The notes under the pieces are model-generated. The model saw only the letters and a program-made list of their open reading frames with translations, was not told the origin of the DNA and did no database searches. Below are positions 19,126-28,559 of a DNA stretch of 64,000 bases, in pieces. Position numbers and translations under genes: made by a program. Where the stretch lies: positions 124,001-188,000 of the forward strand of contig JAGHVF010000002.1 of the NCBI GenBank assembly GCA_018064425.1, in the 5' to 3' direction. How positions within the stretch are numbered: the first letter of the stretch is position 1; each line of letters begins with the position of its first letter. This stretch comes from Candidatus Colinaster equi (GTDB lineage: Bacteria; Bacillota; Clostridia; Lachnospirales; Lachnospiraceae).

Positions 19126-19965
19126 ATGAATAATCCATTTTTGCCATTAAAACCAATAAATAAGCAGGAAATTCTTAAAGAAAACGGTGTGTTTAACAAG
19201 ATAATACTTTTGCTACTTCCGTTGCTGATATATGAAGTTGTAGACTTTGTTGTATTGTATTTTACAGTGTTTGGAGCCAAGGTGTTGGCTGAAAACAATG
19301 AGACCGTAAGCAGAATATTGGTGGAGGATTCGTCGTATATCTCTGTTTTGTCCGGAATACTTGCAATTGTGGCAGCTTCGATTATCTTCATACCGTTTAT
19401 TAGACGGGAACATCCGGTACTAATTGCAGGGAAAGAACCTTTTAACCATGTTGCTTTGACTATAGCACTTGGAATAACAGCTGCTATCTTTATCAACTGC
19501 CTTTTTTCATTAACCGGAATAACGACTATCGGTACAGTATATGAAGGAATTGCGTCACGACAAATGTCGCTACCTATCTTTGTTGGAATTGTTTTCTATG
19601 GAATTTTGACACCTTTCATAGAAGAGATAGTATATAGATTACTTTTTTTCAGAATAGCATTGCGTGAACTTGGAACTGTGGCGGCGTTCATTTTATCACC
19701 GCTTATATTTGGTTTGTATCATGGGAATATTCCGCAGGCCTTGTACGGCATCGTGATGGGCACATTGATTACCTGGGTATATTATCGCTTTGGCAGCTTT
19801 TTATATCCGTATCTTTTTCATGCGTGTGCCAATATTGTGATATACATTATTATGCATAACGATGCTTTGAATAGTATTGTGATGAAGCCGTATATGATTG
19901 GCATTTTCGGCGGCCTGTCACTTGGAATGATATTGTATATAGGAAGCCTGAAAGCTTCTGATTAG
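19126..19965 (+). CDS. CPBP family intramembrane metalloprotease
   Basis: 279 aa with about eight hydrophobic segments. The three CPBP (Abi/Rce1-like) motifs are complete: EEIVYR at residues 166-171, FGLYHGN near 200, and HACAN near 235. These provide the catalytic glutamates and metal-binding histidines. Substrates of bacterial members are mostly unknown; some process peptides or confer bacteriocin immunity. The ribosome site is weak. It converges with the next gene, overlapping by 4 nt. Confidence 0.88.
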   Translation: MNNPFLPLKPINKQEILKENGVFNKIILLLLPLLIYEVVDFVVLYFTVFGAKVLAENNETVSRILVEDSSYISVLSGILAIVAASIIFIPFIRREHPVLIAGKEPFNHVALTIALGITAAIFINCLFSLTGITTIGTVYEGIASRQMSLPIFVGIVFYGILTPFIEEIVYRLLFFRIALRELGTVAAFILSPLIFGLYHGNIPQALYGIVMGTLITWVYYRFGSFLYPYLFHACANIVIYIIMHNDALNSIVMKPYMIGIFGGLSLGMILYIGSLKASD

Positions 19966-20615
19966 GAATCCTTTTTATATTTCTTTATCTTGCGCTTGAA
20001 GTAGAGCTTTTGGATTTTGTCGGCTGTAAACTGGATGGAGGGTCCGCCTAAAAAGGCAGCAACAATGGTTATGAAACCGAATTGACCACCAAGAAGCACA
20101 CCGAGAACAATCATGCTGATATCAAATGCAATCTTGACATATTTTAGTTCGAAATGTGTCTTGTCTCGCAAAAGAAGAACAAGTCCCGTAAATGAATCGA
20201 CACCGATATCAATAGCGACGTATATCCCAAGCCCCAAATACAGCATTGCACAACCGATGAGCGCAATAATGATGCGAATCGGTATTGTCGGCTCATGGAA
20301 AATCAGGCTGTATGTGTAGCTTCCGATATCTGTAAACGCACTGTAACCGGCCATATATATTATTGTGCCGAGGCTGATATATTTGCGGGCAGCAAAAAAT
20401 AGGAAAATAATTATTATCAAGTTGACGATTAAACTTGCAAATCCAAGTTGAGATGAATTGAGTCCCAATACGTTTCTGACACCATCATACATTACTCCGA
20501 TGCCATCAAAACCCATATTGGCGCCATTGTTAAGTCCTACGCCAAAACCGCACAATATCGAGCCGACCGCAGCCAGCATTATGTCTGTAATATTTGGAAT
20601 GTTTATCTTTTTCAT
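19962..20615 (-). CDS. YczE/YitT-like integral membrane protein
   Basis: 217 aa from the ATG at 20615; an in-frame ATG lies two codons earlier at 20621. Five to six hydrophobic segments and the glycine-rich GVGLNNGANMGFDGIGV stretch are typical of YczE/YyaS-type proteins. The function is unestablished. There is no ribosome site: an extended -10 box ends 3-9 nt before these ATGs, so the mRNA is probably leaderless. Confidence 0.82.
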   Translation of the reverse strand: MKKINIPNITDIMLAAVGSILCGFGVGLNNGANMGFDGIGVMYDGVRNVLGLNSSQLGFASLIVNLIIIIFLFFAARKYISLGTIIYMAGYSAFTDIGSYTYSLIFHEPTIPIRIIIALIGCAMLYLGLGIYVAIDIGVDSFTGLVLLLRDKTHFELKYVKIAFDISMIVLGVLLGGQFGFITIVAAFLGGPSIQFTADKIQKLYFKRKIKKYKKDS

Positions 20616-20624
20616 AATCATTTA

Positions 20625-20632
20625 ATTATATC
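20625..20632 (-). promoter_or_regulatory. Extended -10 promoter, probable leaderless transcript
   Basis: Minus strand TGA-TATAAT; the last T is at 20625 and start codons are at 20621 and 20615. No -35 box is evident. There is no room for a leader with a ribosome site. Confidence 0.62.
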
Positions 20633-20752
20633 ACATATGGACGTAGAGTGGATGAAATGATAAGATTTACATGAAAAGCTTGGTATTATATGTAAAAGAT
20701 GTGATGCATATAAACAATATCGAGAAATAGGTATAAGAAATGAGGTATTTTT

Positions 20753-21007
20753 ATGAGATATTCATACAAAACAAGAGGAACCTGCTCTATGCAGATTAAT
20801 TTCGATATCAATAATGATATCATTACCAATATTGAATTCATTGGAGGATGTAACGGTAATCTGAAAGCTATTTCAAAATTGGTCGATGGAATGACAGCCG
20901 ATGAAATTGCTGAGAAGTTGGCAGGTAATACCTGCGGAATGAAACCAACGTCCTGTGCAGATCAGCTTGCAAAAGCGGTTATGGAAGCTAAGGCAAGTGC
21001 GAAGTAA
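20753..21007 (+). CDS. TSCPD domain protein (TIGR03905 type)
   Basis: 84 aa, start preceded by GAGG. It is a stand-alone copy of the TSCPD domain known from the C-terminus of some ribonucleotide reductases: GGCNGNL, then NTCGMKPTSCADQL, where TSCADQL is the signature. Four cysteines are present. The domain is thought to bind nucleic acid or metal in RNR; the free-standing form has no proven role. It is monocistronic with a terminator. Confidence 0.88.
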   Translation: MRYSYKTRGTCSMQINFDINNDIITNIEFIGGCNGNLKAISKLVDGMTADEIAEKLAGNTCGMKPTSCADQLAKAVMEAKASAK

Positions 21008-21026
21008 AAGATTTGAATATATTAAG

Positions 21027-21056
21027 AAAGTGACTCTGTACGGAGTCACTTTTTTA
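21027..21056. terminator. Terminator between TSCPD gene and hflX
   Basis: AAAGTGACTC / GAGTCACTTT stem with a 6-nt loop and T-run on the plus strand. It also abuts the hflX stop and could act there, although the minus-strand T tract is poorer. Confidence 0.88.
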
Positions 21057-22349
21057 ATCGAAATCACCTTTCCGGGCAGAAGTATCAAGATAGGCAAGCC
21101 TATTAGGAACCTGCGCTTTGATGTGGATACCGGATTCAAGATATTCCTCAAGCAGCAGTTCACCGCAAGTACGTATATCCTGAAGCAATGCACCATCACT
21201 GTAGGAAAGAGTAACATCGATGAGAGTACGCATTGAACGAAGGGTATCGATGATTGCTTTACCGAGTTCGTCAAGTCCCTGTCCTGTGACGGCCGAAATA
21301 TCAATGATTTTGGAAGCATATGCATCACGGTGTACCGGCTCGCTGTCAGGTAAGTCACATTTGTTGAATAGGGTAATGATTGGTTTGCCTATTACATTAA
21401 GCTTGTTAAGTGTGTCATATACTACTTGCATCTGCGCATCGCGGTTAGGGTTGGAAGCATCAACAACATGTACGATTATATCAGCATACTTGGCTTCTTC
21501 GAGAGTACTTCTGAAGGCATCGATAAGGTGATGCGGTAATTTGTTGATGAATCCGACTGTATCTGTTAATAGCACACCGGTTCCGTTTGAGAGAGAATAG
21601 GAGCGTGTTGTTGGATCCAAAGTGGCGAAAAGTTTATCTTCTGACAGAATTCCTGCATTTGTCAGAGTATTTAACAGAGTTGATTTGCCGGCGTTGGTAT
21701 AACCGACAATTGCAATAACCGGCACACTGTTTTTAATACGTTTTTCACGAGTAAGATTACGATGAGAAACAATATTGTTAAGTTCTGATTTAAGATGCGT
21801 GATACGACCGCGTATGACGCGCTTGTCAGTTTCGAGTTTTGTTTCTCCGGGACCTCTTGTTCCGATACCGCCACCAAGTCTTGAAAGTGCCACACCATGC
21901 CCTGCAAGTCTTGTCATTTCATATCGCAGCATGGCCAGTTCTACCTGTATTTTACCTTCTTTTGAGGTAGCTCTTGTGGCAAAGATATCCAGAATAAGCA
22001 TTGTTCGATCACATACTTTGACATCCAGAATGTCTTCAAGATTCTTCATCTGAGCAGGTGTCAACTCATCATCGGTTATAATTCCCGTTGCTTGTACGGT
22101 ATTAATAAAGAGTTGCAATTCTTCGATTTTACCTTTGCCAATATATGTGGCCGGGTTGAAACTGTCTCTTGGCTGCACCATTCTGCCGACAACGGTTGCG
22201 CCGGCTGTATCTACCAATTGTGTCAGTTCGTCCAAGGATAATTCTGTATCTTCCTTGCCTGTATCGACGGCCACTAAAATAACGCGCTCCAGTGGAGCGC
22301 GTTCGTTATTCATTGTTTTGTTTGATATAAAATCATTTTTTTGACTCAT
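21054..22349 (-). CDS. hflX: GTPase HflX
   Basis: 431 aa. I chose the ATG at 22349, with GAGGT 4 nt upstream. HflX binds the 50S subunit and splits stalled ribosomes. N-terminal HflX domain, then the glycine-rich linker LSRLGGGIGTRGPGE, then the G domain: GYTNAGKST (G1), LLTDTVGFI (G3) and NKCD (G4). It follows asnA by 30 nt and probably shares its promoter. Confidence 0.95.
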   Translation of the reverse strand: MSQKNDFISNKTMNNERAPLERVILVAVDTGKEDTELSLDELTQLVDTAGATVVGRMVQPRDSFNPATYIGKGKIEELQLFINTVQATGIITDDELTPAQMKNLEDILDVKVCDRTMLILDIFATRATSKEGKIQVELAMLRYEMTRLAGHGVALSRLGGGIGTRGPGETKLETDKRVIRGRITHLKSELNNIVSHRNLTREKRIKNSVPVIAIVGYTNAGKSTLLNTLTNAGILSEDKLFATLDPTTRSYSLSNGTGVLLTDTVGFINKLPHHLIDAFRSTLEEAKYADIIVHVVDASNPNRDAQMQVVYDTLNKLNVIGKPIITLFNKCDLPDSEPVHRDAYASKIIDISAVTGQGLDELGKAIIDTLRSMRTLIDVTLSYSDGALLQDIRTCGELLLEEYLESGIHIKAQVPNRLAYLDTSARKGDFD

Positions 22350-22379
22350 ATTACCTCGTTGTTGTGTACAACTATACAA

Positions 22380-23390
22380 TTATAGCAATTTTATGCCGTG
22401 TTCTTCACAGGCTTTTGTAACATTGTCAGGCCATAATGAAGACTGGACCTCACCGATGTGTGCCTTTCTTAAGAAAAACATACATATACGTGACTGACCG
22501 ATACCGCCTCCGATTGTATAAGGAAGCTCCTTATTAAGAATCGCTTTTTGGAACGGAAGCTCTGCTCTGTCTTCACAACCGGCTTTTTTAAGCTGTGCTG
22601 CAAGTGCATCTTCATCAACACGAATACCCATACTTGAGATTTCAAGAGAAATGTCAAGAACCGGATAGTAGATTATGATATCGGCATTTAATGACCAATC
22701 ATCATAATCAGGAGCGCGTCCGTCGTGTTTTTCACCGGAAGCAAGGATATCTCCTATCTGCATAAGACATACTGCACCTTTCTCTTTTGCAATAAGGTAC
22801 TCACGCTCTTTTGCAGTTTTGTTAGGATACATATCTTCAAGTTCCTGTGTCGTAATAAAGAATATATCGTGAGGAAGTATTTCCTCAATATAATCATAGC
22901 GAATGGCCATATACTTCTCAGTCTTACGAAGAACTTTGTAGATATCAAGTACTGTATTCTTCAATGTATCAATGTTACGCTCTTCTTTGGTGATAATTTT
23001 CTCCCAGTCCCACTGGTCTACATAGATGGAATGAATGTTGTCTGTATCTTCATCACGTCTTATGGCACTCATATCGGTATAGAGACCTTCACCTTCGGAA
23101 AAACCGTACTTTTTAAGTGCATATCTTTTCCATTTTGCAAGTGAGTGAACAATCTCTGCCTGCGCATCGTTCTGCTCTTTTATACCAAAAGTAACAGGTC
23201 TTTCAATACCGTTAAGATTGTCGTTGAGACCTGATGATGGTGTAACAAAAAGTGGTGCGGATACACGAAGCAAATTCATTCTTTCTGCCAAAAGATTCTG
23301 AAAGAAATCTTTGACGGTCTTAATGCCAATCTGTGTATCATATAAGTTGAGGGCTGAACTGTATCCTTCAGGAATGTTGATTGTGCCCAT
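22380..23390 (-). CDS. asnA: Aspartate-ammonia ligase
   Basis: 336 aa, matching AsnA (about 330). It makes asparagine from aspartate, ammonia and ATP and belongs to the class II tRNA-synthetase fold. Seen: the start region IPEGYSSALNLYDTQ, VDQWDWEK and the C-terminal GGGIGQSR motif. AGGAGG lies upstream of the ATG at 23390. A good promoter precedes it; no T-box leader was found. Confidence 0.96.
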   Translation of the reverse strand: MGTINIPEGYSSALNLYDTQIGIKTVKDFFQNLLAERMNLLRVSAPLFVTPSSGLNDNLNGIERPVTFGIKEQNDAQAEIVHSLAKWKRYALKKYGFSEGEGLYTDMSAIRRDEDTDNIHSIYVDQWDWEKIITKEERNIDTLKNTVLDIYKVLRKTEKYMAIRYDYIEEILPHDIFFITTQELEDMYPNKTAKEREYLIAKEKGAVCLMQIGDILASGEKHDGRAPDYDDWSLNADIIIYYPVLDISLEISSMGIRVDEDALAAQLKKAGCEDRAELPFQKAILNKELPYTIGGGIGQSRICMFFLRKAHIGEVQSSLWPDNVTKACEEHGIKLL

Positions 23391-23446
23391 ATTTATGTCC
23401 TCCTAAAGCTCAAAATATCGTAATCTATCGCATTTTTTACTAAATA

Positions 23447-23475
23447 ATATTAGCACCCGAGGCTTTAGCGGTCAA
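23447..23475 (-). promoter_or_regulatory. Promoter of asnA-hflX
   Basis: Minus strand TTGACC, 17-bp spacer, TAATAT. The -10 box is about 57 nt upstream of the asnA ATG. Confidence 0.82.
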
Positions 23476-23543
23476 CAGTAAGCGATTGACAAAACGTACA
23501 AAAAGATATTGTTACGTTGTAAAATTTTTAGATATATAGTCAA

Positions 23544-23572
23544 TTTACCAAGACGATAGTACCACATATAAT
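23544..23572 (+). promoter_or_regulatory. Promoter of the HPr-like gene
   Basis: TTTACC, 17-bp spacer, TATAAT at 23567-23572, about 85 nt before the start codon. Confidence 0.75.
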
Positions 23573-23658
23573 AAGGTACGCTGATGAAATGGTTTATGGG
23601 TTTAGTGTATTGGAGAAATACGGGGAAAGCATTGGCATGGATAAAGGAGGAAAATTAG

Positions 23659-23886
23659 ATGAGAAAGTTCAAAATCAAGTTACGTCTTGATGAAGTACAG
23701 GATTTTGTCTCAACTGCTTCTAAGTGTTCACTCGATATCGATATATGCTATAACCGATATGAAGTTGATGCTAAATCGATACTCGGAGTGTATGGCCTTG
23801 ACTTAACAAAGACACTTACTGTTACCATACATGGTTATGATCCGGCGTTTGAGGCATATTTGTCACAATTTGCATTGGCTTGCTAA
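23659..23886 (+). CDS. HPr-like protein lacking the active-site histidine
   Basis: 75 aa behind AAAGGAGG. It aligns with HPr along its length: the N-terminal strand FKIKL, VSTASKCSLDIDICYN and the regulatory helix KSILGVYGL, which matches HPr KSIMGVMSL around Ser-46. The loop that carries His-15 in HPr is replaced by LDEVQDF, so PEP-dependent phosphotransfer should be impossible. A Crh-like regulatory role through Ser-46 phosphorylation is conceivable but not shown. It has its own promoter and terminator. Confidence 0.83.
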   Translation: MRKFKIKLRLDEVQDFVSTASKCSLDIDICYNRYEVDAKSILGVYGLDLTKTLTVTIHGYDPAFEAYLSQFALAC

Positions 23887-23913
23887 ATATTACACTAAAA
23901 TATGGACAACAAT

Positions 23914-23950
23914 CATACCCACTTCTTATAATAGGAAGTGGGTATTTTTG
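23914..23950 (+). terminator. Terminator after the HPr-like gene
   Basis: ATACCCACTTC / GAAGTGGGTAT 11-bp stem and TTTTT. It lies just 20 nt before the next start codon. Confidence 0.9.
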
Positions 23951-23968
23951 TATATTAAGGGAAAAAGA

Positions 23969-26332
23969 ATGACACAGGTAAAATTATCGGTCCGAGCTCT
24001 TGTAGAGTTTATTTTGCGAGAGGGAGATATTGACAATAGAAGAACGCATATGTCCGACAATGCCATGCAGGAAGGCGGCAGACTGCATCGTAAGATACAG
24101 AAGTCAATGGGAAGCGAGTATCACAGTGAAGTGCCGCTTAGTTATACATTTGTTACAGGTGATGGAGAAATTGAAATTACCATAGACGGACGTGCGGACG
24201 GAATAATTGAAGGCGATACGGTAACAATCGATGAGATAAAGGGAACATATCGAAAACTTGATAAGATGGAGTCACCTGACGGTGTGCATCTGGCCCAGGC
24301 AAAATGTTATGCGTATATGTATGCTACAGATTTGGGCCTTGATAGTATTAATGTACAAATGACATATTGTAATATGGATACCGAAGATATAAAGCGTTTC
24401 ACCTATTCCTATTCATACAGCGAAGTGGAAGAATGGTTCATCGGAGTAATAAAAGCGTATGAAAAATGGGCCGTGATGGAAAATGAATGGAATAACACGC
24501 GTAATTTATCGATAAAGCAGTTGGAATTCCCTTTTGAATATCGTGATGGGCAGAAAGAGCTTGTTACACATGTTTATCATACAATTGTACACGGCAGGAA
24601 GCTGTTTTTGGAAGCTCCTACCGGAGCAGGCAAGACTATTGCTACTGTTTTTCCGACAATAAAAGCTTTAGGTGAGGGTAAAGCGGAAAGAATGTTTTAT
24701 CTGACGGCTAAGACGATTACAAGAACAGTTGCATGTGATGCTATTGCCAAATTGCGTGATAAGGCATTGAGATTAAAGAGTGTAGTAATAACTGCCAAGG
24801 AAAAAATATGTTTGATGGAAGAATCGGATTGTAATCCGGAATATTGCAGTTACGCAAAGGGACATTTTGACAGAGTAAATGAGGCGCTATTTGCGATTCT
24901 AAACGAAAGAGAGGATTATTCCAGAGAGGTAATTCTTGAATACGCCCAAAAGTATACTGTTTGTCCTTTTGAATTCTGCCTGGATATATCACTCTTTTGC
25001 GATGCGATAATCTGTGATTACAATTATTTGTTTGATCCGCATGTCTATCTCAAACGTTTTTTTGCCGAAGGTAAGGGGAATAGTAATATTTTTCTTATTG
25101 ATGAAGCACATAATCTGGTTGATCGCGGCAGGTCGATGTACAGTGCCAAATTGGTTAAGGAAGATTTTCTTACGCTTAAGAGAAAAGTACAGGTATATGA
25201 CGAAAAACTCGCAAAGCGTCTCGAAAAATGCAATCACGAATTACTTTTGCTTAAAAGAGAATGCACTGATGTAATGAAAACGGACAGCCTTGATATATTC
25301 GTGAGAGCACTTGAGAGGCTGTATTCGGCAATGGAAAGCTATTTGGAAAATCATGAAAGCAGTCCTGTAAGGGATGATGTGCTGGATATGTATTTTGAGA
25401 TATCACATTTCTTATATATATATGAATTGATTGATGAGAAGTATGTTATCTATTGCTATTTCGAAAAAAATGCGAATTTTGCGGTGCGGCTCTTTTGTGT
25501 TGATCCCTCGAAGAATTTGGAAGAATGCATGAAACGAGGCAAAAGCAGTATCCTGTTTTCGGCAACGCTTTTACCGATTCGCTATTATAAAGGGCTGCTT
25601 GGCGGAGATGATAATGATTACGAAGTATATGCGAATTCGACTTTCGATATCTCCAAACGCGGATTGTATATTTGTGACAATGTAACAAGCAAATATTCTA
25701 TGAGAAGTAACAAGCAATATGATTTGATTGCTGAATATATACATCATATATGCTGTTCAAAAGTGGGTAATTATATGGTTTTTCTGCCGTCATATTCATT
25801 TATGCAGGAAGTGTGGACGGCATATAATTGCAAATATGATGAGGACGATAATTTTCAGGTATTGCTCCAGGATGAAAGTATGAGCGAAGAAAAGAAGGAA
25901 GAGTTTCTTGCTGCTTTTGAAGAATCAAGCGACAAAGGGCATGTTGCTTTTTGCGTACTTGGAGGAATATTCAGTGAGGGAATAGACTTACAGCACGACA
26001 GATTGATTGGCGCGATTGTGGTCGGCACCGGTATTCCGATGGTGTGCACCGAGAATGAACTGATTAAGGAATATTTTGATAATAGAGATGAGGACGGAAT
26101 GCAGTATGCATACATTTATCCGGGATTTAATAAGGTGTTGCAGGCTGTCGGACGCGTTATTCGTACGGCTGATGATGTCGGAGTTGTTGCCTTGCTTGAT
26201 TATCGATTCAGATATTCCGGCTATAAAAATCTGTATCCGCGTGAATGGAGCAATATCAGATTGACGGATATGGAAAAGATTGATGAGGATTTAGACAAAT
26301 TCTGGGGAAGTAATAATTTGAAGGGAGAATGA
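23969..26332 (+). CDS. PD-(D/E)XK nuclease fused to an XPD/DinG-type Fe-S helicase
   Basis: 787 aa from the ATG at 23969 (AAGGG upstream); an upstream extension would run into the HPr-like gene and is rejected. The N-terminal ~150 residues look like a RecB/Cas4-type nuclease: DGRADGII, TIDEIKG, then HLAQAKCYAYM. The helicase follows: EAPTGAGKT, an Fe-S cluster region with cysteines in KICLMEESDCNPEYC and TVCPFEFC, LIDEAHN, and QAVGRVIRT. It is a superfamily 2, 5'-3' type helicase by family. Role in repair or processing of structured DNA is inferred. It overlaps or abuts the GH13 gene. Confidence 0.88.
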   Translation: MTQVKLSVRALVEFILREGDIDNRRTHMSDNAMQEGGRLHRKIQKSMGSEYHSEVPLSYTFVTGDGEIEITIDGRADGIIEGDTVTIDEIKGTYRKLDKMESPDGVHLAQAKCYAYMYATDLGLDSINVQMTYCNMDTEDIKRFTYSYSYSEVEEWFIGVIKAYEKWAVMENEWNNTRNLSIKQLEFPFEYRDGQKELVTHVYHTIVHGRKLFLEAPTGAGKTIATVFPTIKALGEGKAERMFYLTAKTITRTVACDAIAKLRDKALRLKSVVITAKEKICLMEESDCNPEYCSYAKGHFDRVNEALFAILNEREDYSREVILEYAQKYTVCPFEFCLDISLFCDAIICDYNYLFDPHVYLKRFFAEGKGNSNIFLIDEAHNLVDRGRSMYSAKLVKEDFLTLKRKVQVYDEKLAKRLEKCNHELLLLKRECTDVMKTDSLDIFVRALERLYSAMESYLENHESSPVRDDVLDMYFEISHFLYIYELIDEKYVIYCYFEKNANFAVRLFCVDPSKNLEECMKRGKSSILFSATLLPIRYYKGLLGGDDNDYEVYANSTFDISKRGLYICDNVTSKYSMRSNKQYDLIAEYIHHICCSKVGNYMVFLPSYSFMQEVWTAYNCKYDEDDNFQVLLQDESMSEEKKEEFLAAFEESSDKGHVAFCVLGGIFSEGIDLQHDRLIGAIVVGTGIPMVCTENELIKEYFDNRDEDGMQYAYIYPGFNKVLQAVGRVIRTADDVGVVALLDYRFRYSGYKNLYPREWSNIRLTDMEKIDEDLDKFWGSNNLKGE

Positions 26333-26337
26333 TACAT

Positions 26338-27642
26338 ATGTGGTCAAATGAATGTGTGTTCTATCAGATTTATCCGTTAGGGTTGTGCGGCGCTCCGTTT
26401 GAGAATGACGGGAAACTTGCAAAAAGTATATTGTCGGTGGCCGATTACATACCCCACCTTACAAAATTGGGGATTGGCGCTATATACTTTTCGCCTATTT
26501 TTGAATCTGATACTCACGGATATAACACCAGGGATTATCGAAAGATAGATGTTAGAATCGGTACAAACGAAGATTTCAAAAAATTGGTTGAAAAATTGCA
26601 TAAAGCAAAGATCAGAGTTGTGATTGACGGTGTATTCAATCATGTCGGCAGAGGATTCTTTGCCTTTAAGGACGTACTGGAGCACAAATGGGAGAGTAAA
26701 TATAAGGACTGGTTTTATATAAACTTTGACGGAAACAGTCCATACAACGACGGATTGTGGTATGAAGGCTGGGAAGGCAACTATGATTTGGTCAAACTCA
26801 ATTTGCGTAACGAAGAAGTGGTAACATATTTGCTCGAGAGCGTAAAATATTGGATTGAATATTTTGATATTGACGGAATCAGGCTTGATGTTGCGTATAT
26901 GGTTGACAGAGATTATATGAGACGTTTGCGTCAAATGTGCAACAGCTTGAAAAACGATTTCTACTTGGTGGGTGAAATGATTCATGGTGATTATAATCAA
27001 TTAATATCACCTGATATGTTAGATTCGGCTACCAATTATGAGTGCTATAAGGGTATATATTCGAGCTTGAATTCTATGAATCTGTTCGAGATAAATCATA
27101 GCTTACAACGACAGTTTGGATCGGAGCCGTGGTGTTTGTATACCGGAAAATGGTTACTGTCATTTGTTGATAATCATGATGTGTCGCGTATTGCCACTAT
27201 TCTTGGCAATAAGAATCATATTCCGCTTGCTTTTGCACTTATGCTTGGTATGCCCGGAATTCCCTGCATATATTATGGAAGCGAATGGGGAATAGAGGGT
27301 AATAAGCAAGATGGTGATCCTACGCTTAGACCGCAGCTTGATAAGCCGCAGTGGACAGAACTTACCGATACTTTAGCGGCATGGAATAAGATTAGAAACG
27401 AGCAGAAGGCTTTGATGTACGGTAGCTTTAATAGTGCATTTTTAACAAACAGACAATGCGTGATGGAAAGATGCTTTGAGGGCGAGCGCGTGCTTGTTGC
27501 CATTAATGCGGATGAAAATAGTTTTACGGCTTGTTTTGATATTGGAACAGACAAGCTGACTAACTTGGTCAATGGAGAAACCTTAATGATTAACGGCGCG
27601 TTGGAGATGCCGCCGTACAGCGCAAGCTTCTATAAGGTGTAA
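26338..27642 (+). CDS. GH13 alpha-amylase family glycosidase
   Basis: 434 aa; the ATG at 26338 has AGGGAGA at good spacing, while the earlier ATG at 26329 touches it. Catalytic residues are in place: IRLDVAYM (nucleophile Asp), YLVGEMIHG (acid/base Glu), FVDNHDVSR (transition-state Asp), plus DGVFNHVG. No signal peptide, so it should cleave imported maltodextrins in the cytoplasm (cyclomaltodextrinase or maltodextrin-glucosidase type). It starts 5 nt after the helicase stop. Confidence 0.9.
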   Translation: MWSNECVFYQIYPLGLCGAPFENDGKLAKSILSVADYIPHLTKLGIGAIYFSPIFESDTHGYNTRDYRKIDVRIGTNEDFKKLVEKLHKAKIRVVIDGVFNHVGRGFFAFKDVLEHKWESKYKDWFYINFDGNSPYNDGLWYEGWEGNYDLVKLNLRNEEVVTYLLESVKYWIEYFDIDGIRLDVAYMVDRDYMRRLRQMCNSLKNDFYLVGEMIHGDYNQLISPDMLDSATNYECYKGIYSSLNSMNLFEINHSLQRQFGSEPWCLYTGKWLLSFVDNHDVSRIATILGNKNHIPLAFALMLGMPGIPCIYYGSEWGIEGNKQDGDPTLRPQLDKPQWTELTDTLAAWNKIRNEQKALMYGSFNSAFLTNRQCVMERCFEGERVLVAINADENSFTACFDIGTDKLTNLVNGETLMINGALEMPPYSASFYKV

Positions 27643-27647
27643 AAGGC

Positions 27648-28559
27648 ATGAAATATTATTCGCTTAATGATTACCTACGTGACAAATACGGTAAAAAGAT
27701 ATATAAGATTGCAATTGATGCCGGTTTTACATGTCCGAACAGAGATGGGACGTTAGGAACCGGAGGCTGTATATTTTGCTCGGGTGCGGGTTCGGGTGAT
27801 TTTGCCGGAGACAGACATGAGAGCATTACAGAGCAAATTGAAAAGGGCAAAAAACGTATAGGCAATAAAGCGGGGCGTGAAAACGGCGGATATATTGCGT
27901 ACTTTCAGGCATATACCAATACGTATGCACCTGTAAATGTGCTTGAAGAGAAATATATGGAAGCGATTAATCACCCTGAAATTGTTGGGATAGCAATTGC
28001 TACAAGGCCGGATTGTATATCCGATGCGGTGGTTGAACTTATTGAACGAATAAATAAAATAAAGCCGGTGTGGGTTGAACTCGGCTTGCAGACCTCCTGT
28101 GAACGAACAGCTATATATATAAGAAGAGGTTATGAATTGCCGGTATTTGCGAATGCTGTAGATAAGCTTGCGACAATCGGGGTGCATATTGTGACGCATG
28201 TGATTTTGGGACTGCCGGGTGAGGACAAGGAGAAGATGCTAAATACAGTGCGTTATGTTGCAGACTTGGCAGCAAAATATGATAAGAGCATTCCGGCAAG
28301 GTTTGGCATAAAATTACAACTTCTTCATATTATAGAAGGAACCGATCTTGCAAAAGATTATTATGAAGGCCGGTTTGAGTGCCTGTCCATGGATGAATAT
28401 ATAGATATTGTAACAGAATGTTTGAAATTGCTGCCTTCTGATATGGTGGTACATCGTCTGACGGGAGACGGAGACAAGAGAACACTTATTGCACCAATGT
28501 GGAGTACCGACAAAAAACGTGTACTAAATGAGCTGAATCGGGCCATAGCTAATGTATAA
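27648..28559 (+). CDS. TIGR01212 family radical SAM protein (YhcC-like)
   Basis: 303 aa, 5 nt after the GH13 gene. The cluster motif FTCPNRDGTLGTGGCIFC holds the three cysteines with the long C-x11-C-x2-C spacing of this family. VELGLQTS, HVILGLPGED and VHRLTGDGDKRTL are also typical. The reaction is not established for the family. It closes the helicase-GH13-SAM operon; no clear terminator follows. Confidence 0.9.
   Translation: MKYYSLNDYLRDKYGKKIYKIAIDAGFTCPNRDGTLGTGGCIFCSGAGSGDFAGDRHESITEQIEKGKKRIGNKAGRENGGYIAYFQAYTNTYAPVNVLEEKYMEAINHPEIVGIAIATRPDCISDAVVELIERINKIKPVWVELGLQTSCERTAIYIRRGYELPVFANAVDKLATIGVHIVTHVILGLPGEDKEKMLNTVRYVADLAAKYDKSIPARFGIKLQLLHIIEGTDLAKDYYEGRFECLSMDEYIDIVTECLKLLPSDMVVHRLTGDGDKRTLIAPMWSTDKKRVLNELNRAIANV

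Noticed and set aside
23391..23660. T-box leader for asnA
   Set aside because: No T-box consensus or specifier stem was found; the leader is short and starts from an ordinary promoter.
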